Assembly (NCBI GenBank): GCA_944472135.2
Contig: OX235270.1
Span: 135,051,632-135,115,631 of the forward strand
Direction: 5' to 3'
Source: Trichobilharzia regenti
Taxonomy: Eukaryota > Platyhelminthes > Trematoda > Strigeidida > Schistosomatidae
Length of the DNA stretch: 64,000 bases
The notes beneath the pieces are model-generated. The model was not told the DNA's origin, did not search any database, and worked only from the letters and a program-made list of their open reading frames with translations. Positions within the stretch are counted from its first letter, which is position 1, and each line of letters begins with the position of its first letter. The translations under genes and the position numbers were made by a program. This document shows, piece by piece, positions 32,051 through 43,019 of the stretch.

Positions 32051-33724
32051 AAGTAGATAAAAACAACAATAAACAGGTATGAATGTATGAAGTACGAACT
32101 AAAAATAGACCACTATCAAACGAGTTAACTCTGACAGTTATAAACAACAAAACTAAGGACTTCTCTATAGTTCTTTTGTGATAGATTGCTCTTTATTAAC
32201 ACGAATCTGACTGGATCCAAACAGTATTCTGGAGGTGATAAATTTGGATATTTAGCTACCGGAGGTGCAACCAATATCAGCTATAATTATATAGTAGTCA
32301 AATATAGACTACGATATTCCAGAATTCGAAAAGATATTTCCACGTTATGTGGAGAGATTGTAACGTCCTACACGAAGCGCGCGGGTTGGACTATTCAACG
32401 GATTTTATTTTACTGTTATGCTGTTATAACACTCTGTAGACGTATTCTTCTGAAGTATCTATTATCACTGACTACTCTCTTTTTATGCAGATATATACAT
32501 AACTATGTTGCTTTATGTATTGTCTCCTTCGGAACATTTCATATTGCCTCTTCGTTGCTATGCTTATAACTAAAATCTTGAAAGTAGCCTGCAAATATCT
32601 GATTATCTTACTTTTTTATTGTACGTAAACACTTTTAAAATGCTGTTAGTGACGATGTATACAAAATGGCTGACTGAAAGTAGTCGTTCGTACCATGAGT
32701 ATTGTTGAGTTAGCTTGTGAATGCAAAAACTGTCCATATGACACGTAGCAATTATAAAAGATTTATTTCTTGAAACAAAGGAGGAGTATTTCGCCAGAGC
32801 CTAGCAGATTCAAAAGTGGAGAGTGGTGACTGCTATTCAGTGGATATGATGGTGGGGACTTAAGAGAACCACCCTTATCTGTGGGAATGCACACTACTGC
32901 TAAGGCTCATGAGGATGAATTACTTCAAAAATAAATAAATAAAATAAAAAATAAATGCTGCCTGTATGTCACAGCTTGCGTACAAACTCTTTGAAAAAAT
33001 GGCTTATGATACGATTTCTCTACTTCGGGAGGACATCTAACTGTATAAATCGGAACAACAGCATAAATCAGTATTACTATACTTCCTCTTTTCTTTTTAA
33101 ATAACTTATGTACTTTTGCATTTGGATTTCACTTCTTCAGTTATTATTCCAAACATTACCCTATATAAGAGTGAAAACCATAATTCGTTTCGCCCTAATT
33201 TTTCCTTTTTTTATCGTTATTCTACACTTCAGTTGTTGTTTACTACTATAAACTTAATCTAACCGTTAGTATGTAACACTATAAAACTCAATGACTAGTA
33301 ATTCCTAGTAATAAAGAAAAGGAGAATAAACCCTGCGGTCATCGCATATTGTTTGCTTAAATTATTATTATCTGCTGGCTGCTCCTGTTTTCTTCACTTC
33401 TCGAAGGTATTGCACTGAAGCACTGCTAATGGACAGTAATCCTGCTTTCTACATCCGTATTACTTGAGCGGCATCCAGAATATTGTTAGCACTTACGATG
33501 AACAACGGAACAAACTCCATTCTGAATTCTTTTCAACATCGCAAAGTTAACTTTGCGACCAATTGGTCCTTTTTATCTGCTAATACCAATATAATGCTGT
33601 ACTTACCATCTAATGTGGATTTTTATAAACTTTCGAACCCTTATTGATTGATAAAATGATAATAATAACGGTCTGCATCCAGTGTGTCTTACTCTAGCAC
33701 CTGTATATCACCTCTCTTCTTAGC
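32051..33724. other. Interval without recognisable gene
   Basis: AT-rich. An AAATAAATAAATAAAATAAA stretch at about 32930-32955 looks like a SINE/LINE tail, but no body was identified. A plus-strand ORF at 32186-32569 has no domain. Confidence 0.4.
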
Positions 33725-33968
33725 TGTAACACCCAGAAGCAACAGACACAATCAGCGAAGGAAGAAGAGGAAGATGCGAGAGGAAGGTCTATATTTCCAG
33801 CACGCAGGGCTCGAATTGCCCGGGTACAAGCTAATCATTGTCATTTATAACAAGGTTAGACAAACGGTCCTCCACCTGTTCCAGCACGGCCAGGCCAGCG
33901 TTCTTATCTGAAAAAGAGGAAACAGGAGACTCATTTAGTGATGTCATGTTAGTTTTTATATCATTACA
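33725..33968 (-). repeat. 3' LTR of the Gypsy element
   Basis: 244 bp, minus-strand TGTAATGATATAAAAAC...GGGTGTTACA. A TATAAAAA-like motif lies near its 5' end in the transcribed orientation. It differs from the 5' LTR at one base (ATCTG versus TTCTG near 33906). Confidence 0.95.
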
Positions 33969-36819
33969 TCGCTCCCTCCCCTCTGGAGGCACTGTCCTCA
34001 GTGCCTGGCGGCGGTATAGGGTATGCACTACCTCCATCAGTGGGCACCTCGAAGTAGGTCGTAGCTGGTGGCGGTTGCGAAGATGTCGACGGTTCTTTGA
34101 CAGCTGGTGGACAGTGTGGTTTCAGCTGGTTGTAATGTGCTGAGATGAGATTTTCCTGGGGGCGTCGCAAGTTCCGCAGGACATATGTAGTTGGAGGTCG
34201 GTGTTGTACGATTTCATATGGGCCTTTCCAGGGGGCGTAGAACTTGGGGCACGAACCGGCAGGGACTGACGGCCGATGAAGCCAGACGTAGTCACCCGGG
34301 GAATAGGTTGGTCCGTGGGCAAACCGATCATAGTTGCTTTTCTGATGCTGCGAAGAAGACTGCAGATGTCGACGTGTTAGGTTGTAGGCTGTGTCGAGGT
34401 GGTGACGAAGGTTGCGGACGTAGGGAATACAGTCGATCTTCTCGTATGGTAGCAACGGTGTCCGGATCTCAACAGGAAGGCGAAGTTCATGCCCAAACAA
34501 GAGTAGAGCCGGGGAAAATCCGGTCGACGAATGCACGGAGGAGCGGTATGCAAGCAAGCATTGAGGCAGGACATCGTCCCAGGTGTTCTCCGGTGCGTTG
34601 TGCAAAAAGGCACGGAGAAGATGCTTGATGGTTCGGTTGGTGCGTTCCACCAGTCCATTCCCTTGTGGATGATAAGGCGTAGTATGGGTCTTTCGAATGC
34701 CGAAAGCATTGCAGATGTGAGAGATAAGAAGACTCTCGAAAGCAGCGCCTTGATCAGAGTGTAGATAAAGAGGGGCACCAAAACGGGACACCCAGTTGTC
34801 GATGAAAGCTCGCCCGATCGTCAGGGCATCTTGTTGCTGCAAGGGGACTGCTTCGCACCACTTGGTGAAATAGTCGACCATGACAAGTATATAACGATTC
34901 CCGCGTCTCGATGTTGGTACTGGCCCAATGATGTCGACTCCAACTCGATGATTAGGGGCTTCGGTCAGCATAGGTACTAGGGGTGCTCGGGGAGTTGGCT
35001 TAGGCTGTTTGATCTGCGCACATATAGCGCAATTGCGGCAAAACTCCATAACATCATGGTGTATAAGTGGCCACCAGAAGCGTTGACGGATGGCGTGTTC
35101 AGTTTTCTGTTGGCCAGCGTGTCCCAGTTGATGATGCACCTGACTAATAAGCTCGGGTACTTTAACAGTTGGGACGAGGAGTCGGGGGTTGGCATTTGGT
35201 TCCACTATGTAAAGAACATTATCTATAAGTCGTAGTAAACCCCACTTCTCGCAGATGCACCGCGTGGCTGCTGGTAAATCCCGTAGTTCTTTGGACGTCG
35301 GTTTATCGTTCCCATGCTGTTGACGTAAATAAATGGGCTGTATCGTTGTGTCCGCCGCTTGCAGGGAGGCCCAGTCGGTGTCAGCTGCAGCACCGAGTAA
35401 CACATTCAGTGTGTTCTCGCAATCGGGCAGGCGAGAGAGAGAGTCGGCGTTACCATGTCGTTTTCCAGGCCGGTATTCACAAGTGAAATCAAACTCCTGT
35501 AACCGTTCCTGCCAGCGGGCAAGTTGGCCGTCGGCATCACGAAAATTTTGCAACCACTGTAACGCCTTGTGGTCAGTCCGGACTCGAAATTTGCGCCCCA
35601 ATAAGTAATGACGAAAGTAGGAGAGGAAGTAGACGAGGGCTAGCATCTCACGTCGCGTCGTCGAATACCGCGTCTCTCTTTTGTCTAGCATTCGACTAGC
35701 ATATGCTATCACTCGTATTTGTCCGTCAGAGGTTGTTTGCGAGAGAACGGCTCCTATTGCATGTGCACTGGCGTCGGTATCCAGAATGAAGGGCCCGCTA
35801 CCAGCCGATGTGTCTGGAAACGATAGGACAGGGGGAGAAGTTAGACGTTTTTTAAGCGTGTCAAAGGCTACCTGGCACTCATTTGTCCAAACAAATTTCC
35901 GTCCTTTTTCTGTCAATCGATGGAGAGGGGCTGCTATACTGGCGAAATTCTGGACGAAACGCCGGTAATAGGAGGCGAGTCCCATGAAACTGCGTACGTC
36001 AGCGGTCGATTTAGGGGTCGGCCAGTTAACAACTGCTTGAGTTTTGCTGCTATCCGTATGTACTCCTTGTGGAGTAATCTCATGTCCAAGGAAAATAACA
36101 GATTTCTGCAGGAATTTGCATTTTGAGGCTTGCAGCTTAAGGTTACTCTCGCGTAAGCGTTGAAATACGGCGCGAAGGTTGGCATGATGGTCTTCGAGAG
36201 ACTGGCCGAACACGATGATATCGTCCAGGTAGATGAGGCACTGTTTGGGGACTAGCCCTGCAAGTACTGTTTGCATGAGCCGTTGAAACGTAGCAGGGGC
36301 GTTAGACAGGCCAAATGGCATGGTTTCGAATTCGTACAGCCCCGTAGGCACAACGAACGCAGTTTTGGGGCGGTCTTCTGGGCGAATTTCAACTTGCCAA
36401 TAGCCGGAAGCGAGATCTAGTGTGGAAAACCACTGTGCCCCACCTAAAGCATCTAAGGTAGCGTCGATGCGAGGCAAAGGAAAAGAATCCCGTTGTGTGA
36501 TTGCATTTAAGCGGCGATAGTCGACACAGAGGCGGAGAGAACCATCTTTCTTTTTCACAAGAACGATTGGAGATGCCCACGGTGACGTAGACGGTTTAAT
36601 CACCTTCTTTCGTAACATATCTGTTATCATGGTATCCAACTGCTGTTGGTAATGAATGGGCACTCGTCGCGGTGGCGTCCTAATGGGCAAGTTATCACCT
36701 GTCTGAATCTCGTGCTGTACGATATTAGTCCGCCCCATCACTTGCCCATCGTCAAATACACACTGTACTCCTGTAGCAGGGCCAGGGTGTCGGTACGGTC
36801 TTTTAGACTGAGGTGGGGG
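33964..36819 (-). CDS. Gypsy Pol: RT, RNase H, integrase
   Basis: Open frame from 36819 with no ATG before RT, as expected for a frameshifted Gag-Pol. Counting from 36741: RT with CVDYRRLNAIT, FSTLDLASGYWQ, MPFGLSNAPATFQRL and catalytic YLDD (about 170); RNase H with ILDTDASAHAIGAVL (about 315); integrase zinc finger HHQLGHAGQ...CRNCAIC (about 530-560); and the DDE core VDIIG (about 600), SDQG (about 659), VERTNR (about 695), spaced D-x35-E. The C-terminal tail is Pro/Ser-rich and its TAA is formed by the 3' LTR. Near 36760-36820 the sense continues in a neighbouring frame (LSLKDRTDTLALLQEYS), so a one-base indel there probably disrupts the Gag-Pol join. Confidence 0.9.
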   Translation of the reverse strand, partial: PPPQSKRPYRHPGPATGVQCVFDDGQVMGRTNIVQHEIQTGDNLPIRTPPRRVPIHYQQQLDTMITDMLRKKVIKPSTSPWASPIVLVKKKDGSLRLCVDYRRLNAITQRDSFPLPRIDATLDALGGAQWFSTLDLASGYWQVEIRPEDRPKTAFVVPTGLYEFETMPFGLSNAPATFQRLMQTVLAGLVPKQCLIYLDDIIVFGQSLEDHHANLRAVFQRLRESNLKLQASKCKFLQKSVIFLGHEITPQGVHTDSSKTQAVVNWPTPKSTADVRSFMGLASYYRRFVQNFASIAAPLHRLTEKGRKFVWTNECQVAFDTLKKRLTSPPVLSFPDTSAGSGPFILDTDASAHAIGAVLSQTTSDGQIRVIAYASRMLDKRETRYSTTRREMLALVYFLSYFRHYLLGRKFRVRTDHKALQWLQNFRDADGQLARWQERLQEFDFTCEYRPGKRHGNADSLSRLPDCENTLNVLLGAAADTDWASLQAADTTIQPIYLRQQHGNDKPTSKELRDLPAATRCICEKWGLLRLIDNVLYIVEPNANPRLLVPTVKVPELISQVHHQLGHAGQQKTEHAIRQRFWWPLIHHDVMEFCRNCAICAQIKQPKPTPRAPLVPMLTEAPNHRVGVDIIGPVPTSRRGNRYILVMVDYFTKWCEAVPLQQQDALTIGRAFIDNWVSRFGAPLYLHSDQGAAFESLLISHICNAFGIRKTHTTPYHPQGNGLVERTNRTIKHLLRAFLHNAPENTWDDVLPQCLLAYRSSVHSSTGFSPALLLFGHELRLPVEIRTPLLPYEKIDCIPYVRNLRHHLDTAYNLTRRHLQSSSQHQKSNYDRFAHGPTYSPGDYVWLHRPSVPAGSCPKFYAPWKGPYEIVQHRPPTTYVLRNLRRPQENLISAHYNQLKPHCPPAVKEPSTSSQPPPATTYFEVPTDGGSAYPIPPPGTEDSASRGEGAM
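33969..33984 (-). promoter_or_regulatory. Polypurine tract
   Basis: The transcribed strand reads AGAGGGGAGGGAGCGA directly before the 3' LTR, the plus-strand priming site. It lies inside the pol reading frame, whose stop codon is completed by the first LTR bases. Confidence 0.8.
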
Positions 36820-36841
36820 TTATCATGGATGTTCACCACTG

Positions 36842-38074
36842 TCATCTGGGTAAAGCACAAACATTAGCACTCTGGTTGCGGTTGACTGGTCGGCGACATG
36901 CGAGGTTATGTGTCCCCAGCCGAATTCGAAAGCGTCTTAGGTCAATGACAGCGTTTTTTTCAGTTAAGAAGTCCACGCCCAGTATGGCGTCCCATCGTAT
37001 GACATCACAAATGACGAATGACTGGACACAAGTAAAACCTGGGAACGTCACGGAAAGTGTGGCCATGTCCGTTACCCTGATAGGGGCTCCATTGGCGGTA
37101 ATTAACTGGAGCTGATTGGGGAGAGGTTTAGGTTTGACCCCAAGTGTCTGGACCAATTGCGTGCGAACAACAGAGGATGATGCCCCGGTGTCCACCAGAA
37201 AAGTGACGTCAGTGCCCTGGAGTTTACCTTCAAGGAGGAGGGGAGATTTCGAGCAATTATCAAATAATGACACATCAGAACATGGCTCACCTTGCGGTTT
37301 TTTGTTATGCCCACATTTCCATGCTCGCCGCCCGAACCGGCGACAGTAATAGCACTTACTGGGGTCATCATGCTGCTGGGACGGAATTGGAGGTTGGTTT
37401 GACGATGGAGCATTAGGCCGGCGTTGTCGTGGTGCTGGGACGGTTGTTCTTCGCTCGGTGGTCCCGAGAGCATAGCAGGGCGTACTGGCAGTTGGAGTGA
37501 GAATATGCTCGACGCTCTCGAATCGCTTTACCACCTCAATGGCCTCTGAGACTGATTTTGCTGGCTGGCGTAGAAGTTGGCACTTGAGCTCATATGATGA
37601 GACACCTTGGGCAAAACGGCTACAGATAACATCATCTTGGTTCGGGTTGGGAAGGTTGGGAAATGCGCGCGATGCCATCTCGCGGAGTTGATGCAGGTAA
37701 TCGAACGCTGTTTCGCCGGGCTCTTGACAGCGGCTGAGAAAGGTGTGCATGTACACCGAAGGGCTGGAGGTTTTGGCAAAACATTCGTCGAGGACACGCC
37801 AGTTGTAGCTGATGGGTTTGGACGCGGAGAAGCCCCCAGCGATAGCACGACGTAGTGCGGTGTCACTCATTGCTAGCATTATCTGAGTATATTGTGCGTG
37901 TGGAGTAAGACCGGATAAGAGAGACTCCATGCGAATCTTCCACATTTCATAATCGCTGTTTAGGTCCAAAGTTGGTAATCCTCGCACCGGTAAGATGTGT
38001 TCTGTGGCTGGGGATTGTGGGTTGACTTTTGGGGTGGAGAAGATTTCAGGAGGATCGGAAGAATCTGATTTCAT
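36842..38074 (-). CDS. Gypsy Gag with protease domain
   Basis: The open frame extends upstream into the 5' LTR (to 38134) and across the primer-binding site, so the Met at 38072-38074 (MKSDSSDPPE) is chosen as start, giving 410 codons. A Gag capsid-like region occupies about residues 30-210 (YEMWKIRMESLL, FDYLHQLREMASRAF). A zinc-knuckle-like CYYCRRFGRRAWKC follows, in which the expected His is Arg. Next is a retropepsin domain with FLVDTGASSSVV (about 293) and AILGVDFL. It ends in ALPR at 36842, before the RT region. Pol is in another frame, so a programmed -1 shift is likely. Confidence 0.85.
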   Translation of the reverse strand: MKSDSSDPPEIFSTPKVNPQSPATEHILPVRGLPTLDLNSDYEMWKIRMESLLSGLTPHAQYTQIMLAMSDTALRRAIAGGFSASKPISYNWRVLDECFAKTSSPSVYMHTFLSRCQEPGETAFDYLHQLREMASRAFPNLPNPNQDDVICSRFAQGVSSYELKCQLLRQPAKSVSEAIEVVKRFESVEHILTPTASTPCYALGTTERRTTVPAPRQRRPNAPSSNQPPIPSQQHDDPSKCYYCRRFGRRAWKCGHNKKPQGEPCSDVSLFDNCSKSPLLLEGKLQGTDVTFLVDTGASSSVVRTQLVQTLGVKPKPLPNQLQLITANGAPIRVTDMATLSVTFPGFTCVQSFVICDVIRWDAILGVDFLTEKNAVIDLRRFRIRLGTHNLACRRPVNRNQSANVCALPR

Positions 38075-38090
38075 TTCGAGATTGAGTTTT

Positions 38091-38107
38091 GGACACCTCC
38101 GACACCA
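38091..38107 (-). promoter_or_regulatory. Primer-binding site (minus-strand DNA priming)
   Basis: Two nt inside the 5' LTR the transcribed strand reads TGGTGTCGGAGGTGTCC, beginning with the TGG that pairs to a tRNA CCA end. The small LTR element at 51.7 kb has TGGTGTCG at the same place, suggesting the same primer tRNA. The tRNA was not identified. Confidence 0.7.
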
Positions 38108-38109
38108 AT

Positions 38110-38353
38110 TGTAACACCCAGAAGCAACAGACACAATCAGCGAAGGAAGAAGAGGAAGATGCGAGAGGAAGGTCTATATTTCCAGCACGCAGGGCTCGAA
38201 TTGCCCGGGTACAAGCTAATCATTGTCATTTATAACAAGGTTAGACAAACGGTCCTCCACCTGTTCCAGCACGGCCAGGCCAGCGTTCTTTTCTGAAAAA
38301 GAGGAAACAGGAGACTCATTTAGTGATGTCATGTTAGTTTTTATATCATTACA
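38110..38353 (-). repeat. 5' LTR of the Gypsy element
   Basis: 244 bp, TG...CA on the minus strand, with the same content as 33725-33968. In transcribed orientation it carries the TATA-like motif close to its start. Confidence 0.95.
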
Positions 38354-38609
38354 TACCTTCCATTAACGCAAAATTTCATAATTCCCGCATGAATCTGACT
38401 CACTATGAGTATATTAAATATTATAATTTAGACTTAAACCAAAATCTTATGTTCTATTCTTATAAAGTTTCTAGAGGTCATTTTCCAATTTTTAATTTCA
38501 TAAAACAGTGTTCAATTTCAGACTGCACTTGTCTAATATGATCATGCCTGTACAAACGGTATGTGAATCATGTAAATGCTTAATTTATTGGGAATATATA
38601 ATATTATAT
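38354..38609. other. Short spacer between Gypsy element and duplication
   Basis: 256 bp of AT-rich sequence with no feature. Confidence 0.5.
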
Positions 38610-38812
38610 TATAGTGACGTCAGCGAGAAGGAAAATCCACTGAATAGGTTTGTGTACAACTACGTTCAGATAGATGTATTTCCTGCCAAAGGTTGCAATA
38701 GGTTTTCCATATGCAGCCTGTTAGCCGACCTGCTTCTGTAGCAGGAAGAAAACCGACTCCGGCGCCTGTGTCGGCCGAGTAGCGGGTGTGGTTCACTACA
38801 TGTATAGAGGGC
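38610..38812 (-). pseudogene. Gypsy protease remnant within duplication copy 2
   Basis: Same DTGA-containing segment as 24060-24262, cut at the duplication's left edge. No RT part follows here, because the duplication starts within protease. Confidence 0.7.
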
Positions 38813-40863
38813 GACTAGTGCCACTGGAGATGGTCGCCAGCAAAGCGTGACAGCGGGACAGTTACCAATAGCCTTCGATTCACTATTTCTGTAATAATTT
38901 GATGATGCCTATAAACTGGCGTCCCTCATGTACTGTACTATGAGAATAAATTTATTTATTTATTTATTTAATACCCACAACTTCCATAGTACTCTTTCCG
39001 CGTAGACCAAAGGCAAAGCGAAACACCAGAGTTGATCGGCCAGATTATGAATTATATTTTGGGAGCAAATTGGAGTGCGAGATGATCACCTAACTAGCTA
39101 GGTATCATGCACAAACGAACGTAACACGACGGTGTGCTGAATGGGCTGGATGCTTGACCCGAGCCTTCAGCTAAACAAATCAACCGAAACAGTGAGGCTC
39201 AGCATCCAATGTCCAGTGACGAATGCTGTGGTCGGTGTTTTTAGAGAACTACCTGATGATACGAGTCTGTCTATTTCCGAGTGTTGGACACGGATTATGG
39301 TCTTTTCCGTTTGTTTTGAAGTCTTTCAGCTTCACCTAGAGGGTTGTTTACTTAACCATCCGTTTCTATAAGTTAACCAAGTCTACATAAATTATGTCGA
39401 TTATAGTGGTTGCTATAATAAATAATTTTATTATCATGTTTCTTTACGAACACAGTGGATGACTAACGGGTGGAGGGATCAACTCCATACCCAGCACCAA
39501 CGTGGTTTCAACACACCGCATACTGCGACCCCCGTAAAGTCAACCAAAGCTACGTTATACAAGGGTAGAACATAATACTCAAACATTCACCAAAGAATGA
39601 AAACCTTAACTGTAAAACCAAGAAGCCAGTGAGAATAAATCAAATTGATTCACACAGAAATTATATTGGACATTGTACGGAGCGAAACAATATAAATATC
39701 ACTGCGACGGTCAAATTTTCATAGTGTTTCCGTGGGATGACAGTACCAAGAAAAGGTATGGAGAGTGGACGTAGAGATAGAGTACTGAGAGTCGTGGAAG
39801 TTCCACCATTTGATTTCTACGCGTTATGCGTATTGAGATCTGCAGTTCGAAACGGAAATCCAGTAAGTCCTCATTTGATTTAAATTACCGTGAAAAATGA
39901 AAGGGTATTTGTGGAATTTTTCGGCGGGAACATCAGATCAACTCTTAGTGGTTTAAAACGACTAATTTTAACCGTTATTAAGTGTGTAGGTCTACTGTCC
40001 TGAGTGGTAGAATCAGATATAAAAATATTCTCTTATCTGTAATTGGCAGAATTTGTTAAGGTGACAGTTAGCAATCTTATTACAGAATGGTGTTCAGTCA
40101 TGCATTATCTGTGACGGAGTAGCCCCACATTTATGAGAGATTGGTCAGTTGTGTCCCAGGTAGTCATCAAAAACATTTTTGAAGTGAACGTGAGTATAAT
40201 TTTCGTTATCTGGTGACTTACATTTCGGAAATGTTGTTTTTATCACAGCTATACCACCTGATCGCATATTACTCTGCCGAAAATTACAATCGGTGTAAAA
40301 CAGAAAACAAGTGAGGTTAGTAAACCTCGAAAAATTACCGTTGAACGTGTTCGGACTTTCGTTTCAAGTATTCAGTGGATCTTGAATTTTAGGTTCTTTG
40401 ATAAATAAAATGAAACAGTCAGCTTTCAAAACTTTCAGGTTTCGGAGAAGTAATCTGTTTTTCGCGGAGGTATTGGTTTACTGAGTTGTATTGATTATAG
40501 TCCTTACAGACTTCAGACTGAAGTGTCTGACATATTTTCATTTGGGTTAGAGTACGCAAGTTGATTGTGAAGACTTTCACGACTGTCTAAAGTTTATGTA
40601 AAAACGTTCAATTATTGCAGATAATGGTGTACAGGAAATTGCAAAATGGATTCCGTAGAATTCATCTGCCTAGATGTCTAATTCTCAATTTTTACGTGGT
40701 GTCGTATGTATGCAAATTGTAGCAAAAACATTCCCCTCTACTCCGCGTCACAGAATTTCGAGGAGTGGTTTGATTAAATATTTTTACTTTTTTTATAGGT
40801 GGCCATAAGATGCAAGAACTGGAAATTTTTTATTGGTCATGTCGAATCAATCGACCGGAATCT
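38610..40863 (+). repeat. 2.25-kb direct duplication, copy 2
   Basis: Collinear with 24060-26311. Indels noted: CAT present at about 38936, one G fewer near 39165, one T fewer before the exon 2 acceptor, one T more at about 40830. The left junction falls inside a Gypsy protease remnant; to the right the SmD2-like exon continues beyond the duplicated part, so copy 2 resembles the parental side. Confidence 0.95.
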
Positions 40864-41002
40864 TAATTTATTCTTGTATAATGTTACTAAGATTTGGGCC
40901 AAGAGAAGAATGAACAGGATTATTGTACGACAGAGGTTCACAAGACGAGTCTCCCTGCATATGGATTCCGTAATTGCACTTATGGAAAATCCATCGCAGT
41001 AG
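39737..41002 (+). CDS. Divergent SmD2-like Sm protein, two exons
   Basis: Exon 1 39737-39862 (42 codons, phase 0), donor GTAAGT at 39863, intron 936 bp, acceptor TATAG ending 40798, exon 2 40799-41002 (67 codons and TAG); 109 aa in all. The joined frame aligns with the spliceosomal core protein SmD2. FDFYALCVLRSAVRNGNP matches the helix before the Sm fold. VAIRCKNWKFFIGHVESIDR and NLNLFLYNV form the Sm1 motif with its conserved Asp and Asn, then IW. A basic loop (AKRRMNRIIVRQRF) precedes Sm2, where VSLHMDSVIALMENP replaces the usual R-G-D core. SmD2 sits in the Sm ring on spliceosomal snRNAs; this paralog's role is unknown. An in-frame stop lies 15 nt upstream, fixing the ATG. TTTTCATAG just upstream could be an acceptor. 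Length is close to typical SmD2. Confidence 0.7.
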
Positions 41003-43019
41003 GCACTGCAAACGATGATTTTGCTATAAATTTTTATGTACTATTTTATTTTTCTACATTAAAATCTTGTGGGACAAATATTTGTTTTTCGTCAAAATTC
41101 ATTTTCATGAATTCGCCTTACCTCAGGGTCGAGGTTGGGAGGATGGAAATTAGCGCAACTGAACCACAACGATATCCTTAACAGACGAATTAGGTAATCA
41201 ATTCTAACTATTCATCTTTAAGTTTGAATGTAGACATACGGTTCTGCTAAATATCCTTGAGTACTTTGATCGTGCTTTCCGCCTGTATATTCACTGTCAA
41301 AAAGTGTTTTGCTATCTAGTATATTTGCATTTCATTGGGATCGTCTCCAGCAAGATACAACGATTATTGACCTGAAATACGGTTGGTGGTGTCCAAGCGA
41401 TTGGTGTATAGTGGACATATGATTGATATGCTTAAGATCTAAACTCAACTTGGGCTGCACTTGGTAAACCATATTGTTACGGGTCTCGAAAAACATTGCA
41501 GCAGACTATAACTTCATTGCTATTGGTAAGCTTGTGCTTCAATGATCGTCAAGTACTCTGCGTATGCACACCGACACCAGCATCTCAGAATGGTGGCGCC
41601 TTCTCATTCCTCCATGTGTTCCCACACAGTAGTTAACTTATCCAATAAACCATGTCTTCAATATTTAAAAGAGTGAAACTAAGTTGTTCTGACCATCTCA
41701 AACCACTGCAATGGTTGCAGTTTTTTCTGCACCTTCACTGTGTTGGATGGGTCTATGTTAGCCGGCTGTGGGTAAATTAGTGTATAATAATAATAATATA
41801 TATTCTCATATAAACATATAAATTTACATGAAAATGCATGCCATTTCTACAGGCATGATCAAGTATGATATAATATCAAATCGTAGATTGTCTACAAGTT
41901 AATAATGTTTCAATAGTTAAATATTTGACATATATATAAATACACTCATTGTCTGAACTAGGCTGTATAGTTATTCAATTGTACAATTGTCCTCCAGTTT
42001 GAGCGGGAAAATCGACTTCGTTTCGTTTTCATCCCGTGGTTGTCGGCATACAATAACCAACCAATATTGAGGTAAGTACAACGTTTAGAAGGGATTGGAA
42101 GCTGTTTTAGAAAAGTTAAAGTGCTGAGGTGAATCATTAAATTGTAATGAAATAGGTAAGTGCAAGTATCACTAATAAATGCATTAGAAAGGAAACTCCC
42201 TAGGCTGACAACGTTCATTTGCAATGTATAATGCTTCCTGTACAGTTTGAATGATAAAAATAAGATATAGCCGATGAATAAGAAGCAATTATTCGACTAT
42301 CGATAAGACATTTGTAACACTCAGTAAGTTTCTTATTCCGGTACTGTACACTTTCAGAATGATAATAGGAATAGAAATGTGAAAATTTAAATTGTTTATA
42401 AGAAGGACAACGATCCATACTATATATATATATATGTTTATATATGCCTACTTCCCATGATCACGGAGACACTCTATGGTATATTTCAAAATCCATATCA
42501 CTACATATACATCGCTATTAAACCTGGATATACGCGAAATAACGAAAATATGCTGACAGCTGAATTTATCATCACACTGATTCATTCGATGGTAATATTC
42601 TGCTGCTGTATGCCTTATTCGGCGTTTTGTATGGACTGGTTCGCAGTCATTCTGTTTCCAGATCGAAGAAAAATATTCACCGTTTGCTGAATTAATAGTA
42701 CTTCTCTGCATGTTTAACTGTATTCTAACTGCTGTGGTAAGCCTTTTGCAGATTATGTTACTTAAAACATCGTTTGCGGTAAACTAACTATCGTTTTATA
42801 AGCCATTTTTACACTTTTGTGAGTGGCCCACAATATTGACCAAATGTGACGCAACACTGAGATGTTACGCGCATTTTCGACAAATTCAAACAATAATGGT
42901 GCCTAGGATTATAGCATGTAAATTGTTTTAACTTATGCAAAGTGTGTTTACTATCATTATTCCATTATCCTCCCTTGTATATATATATATCTTGTGTCAG
43001 TGAAAATATTTCAAACATG
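41003..43019. other. Interval without recognisable gene
   Basis: Contains the 3' flank of the SmD2-like gene, a TAA microsatellite (about 41785-41800) and a short TA run (42421-42436). Minus-strand ORFs at 41958-42418 and the 87-codon ORF at 42448 show no recognisable domain. Confidence 0.4.

Larger units (their letters stand above)
33725..38353 (-). mobile_element. Complete Ty3/Gypsy LTR retrotransposon
   Basis: 4,629 bp, minus orientation: 5' LTR (38110-38353), primer-binding site, gag-protease, pol (RT, RNase H, integrase), polypurine tract, 3' LTR (33725-33968). The LTRs differ by one base on direct reading, so insertion is recent. Flanks TAGC (left) and TACC (right) differ by one base, a possible mutated 4-bp target duplication. 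Domain order RT-RNaseH-IN identifies Ty3/Gypsy; the family name was not assigned. Confidence 0.95.

Noticed and set aside
33838..34143. Many plus-strand ORFs opposite the Gypsy pol and gag genes (33838-37855)
   Set aside because: They are antisense frames of a well-defined pol/gag coding region and show no domain of their own.
36741..36741. Position 36741 as the real start of Pol
   Set aside because: The codon there is GTG, and the frame is open upstream to 36819; Gypsy Pol is expected as a frameshift product, so no independent start is needed.
41958..42711. Cluster of minus-strand ORFs at 42 kb
   Set aside because: Looked for LINE or PLE motifs and found none; composition matches the AT-rich background.
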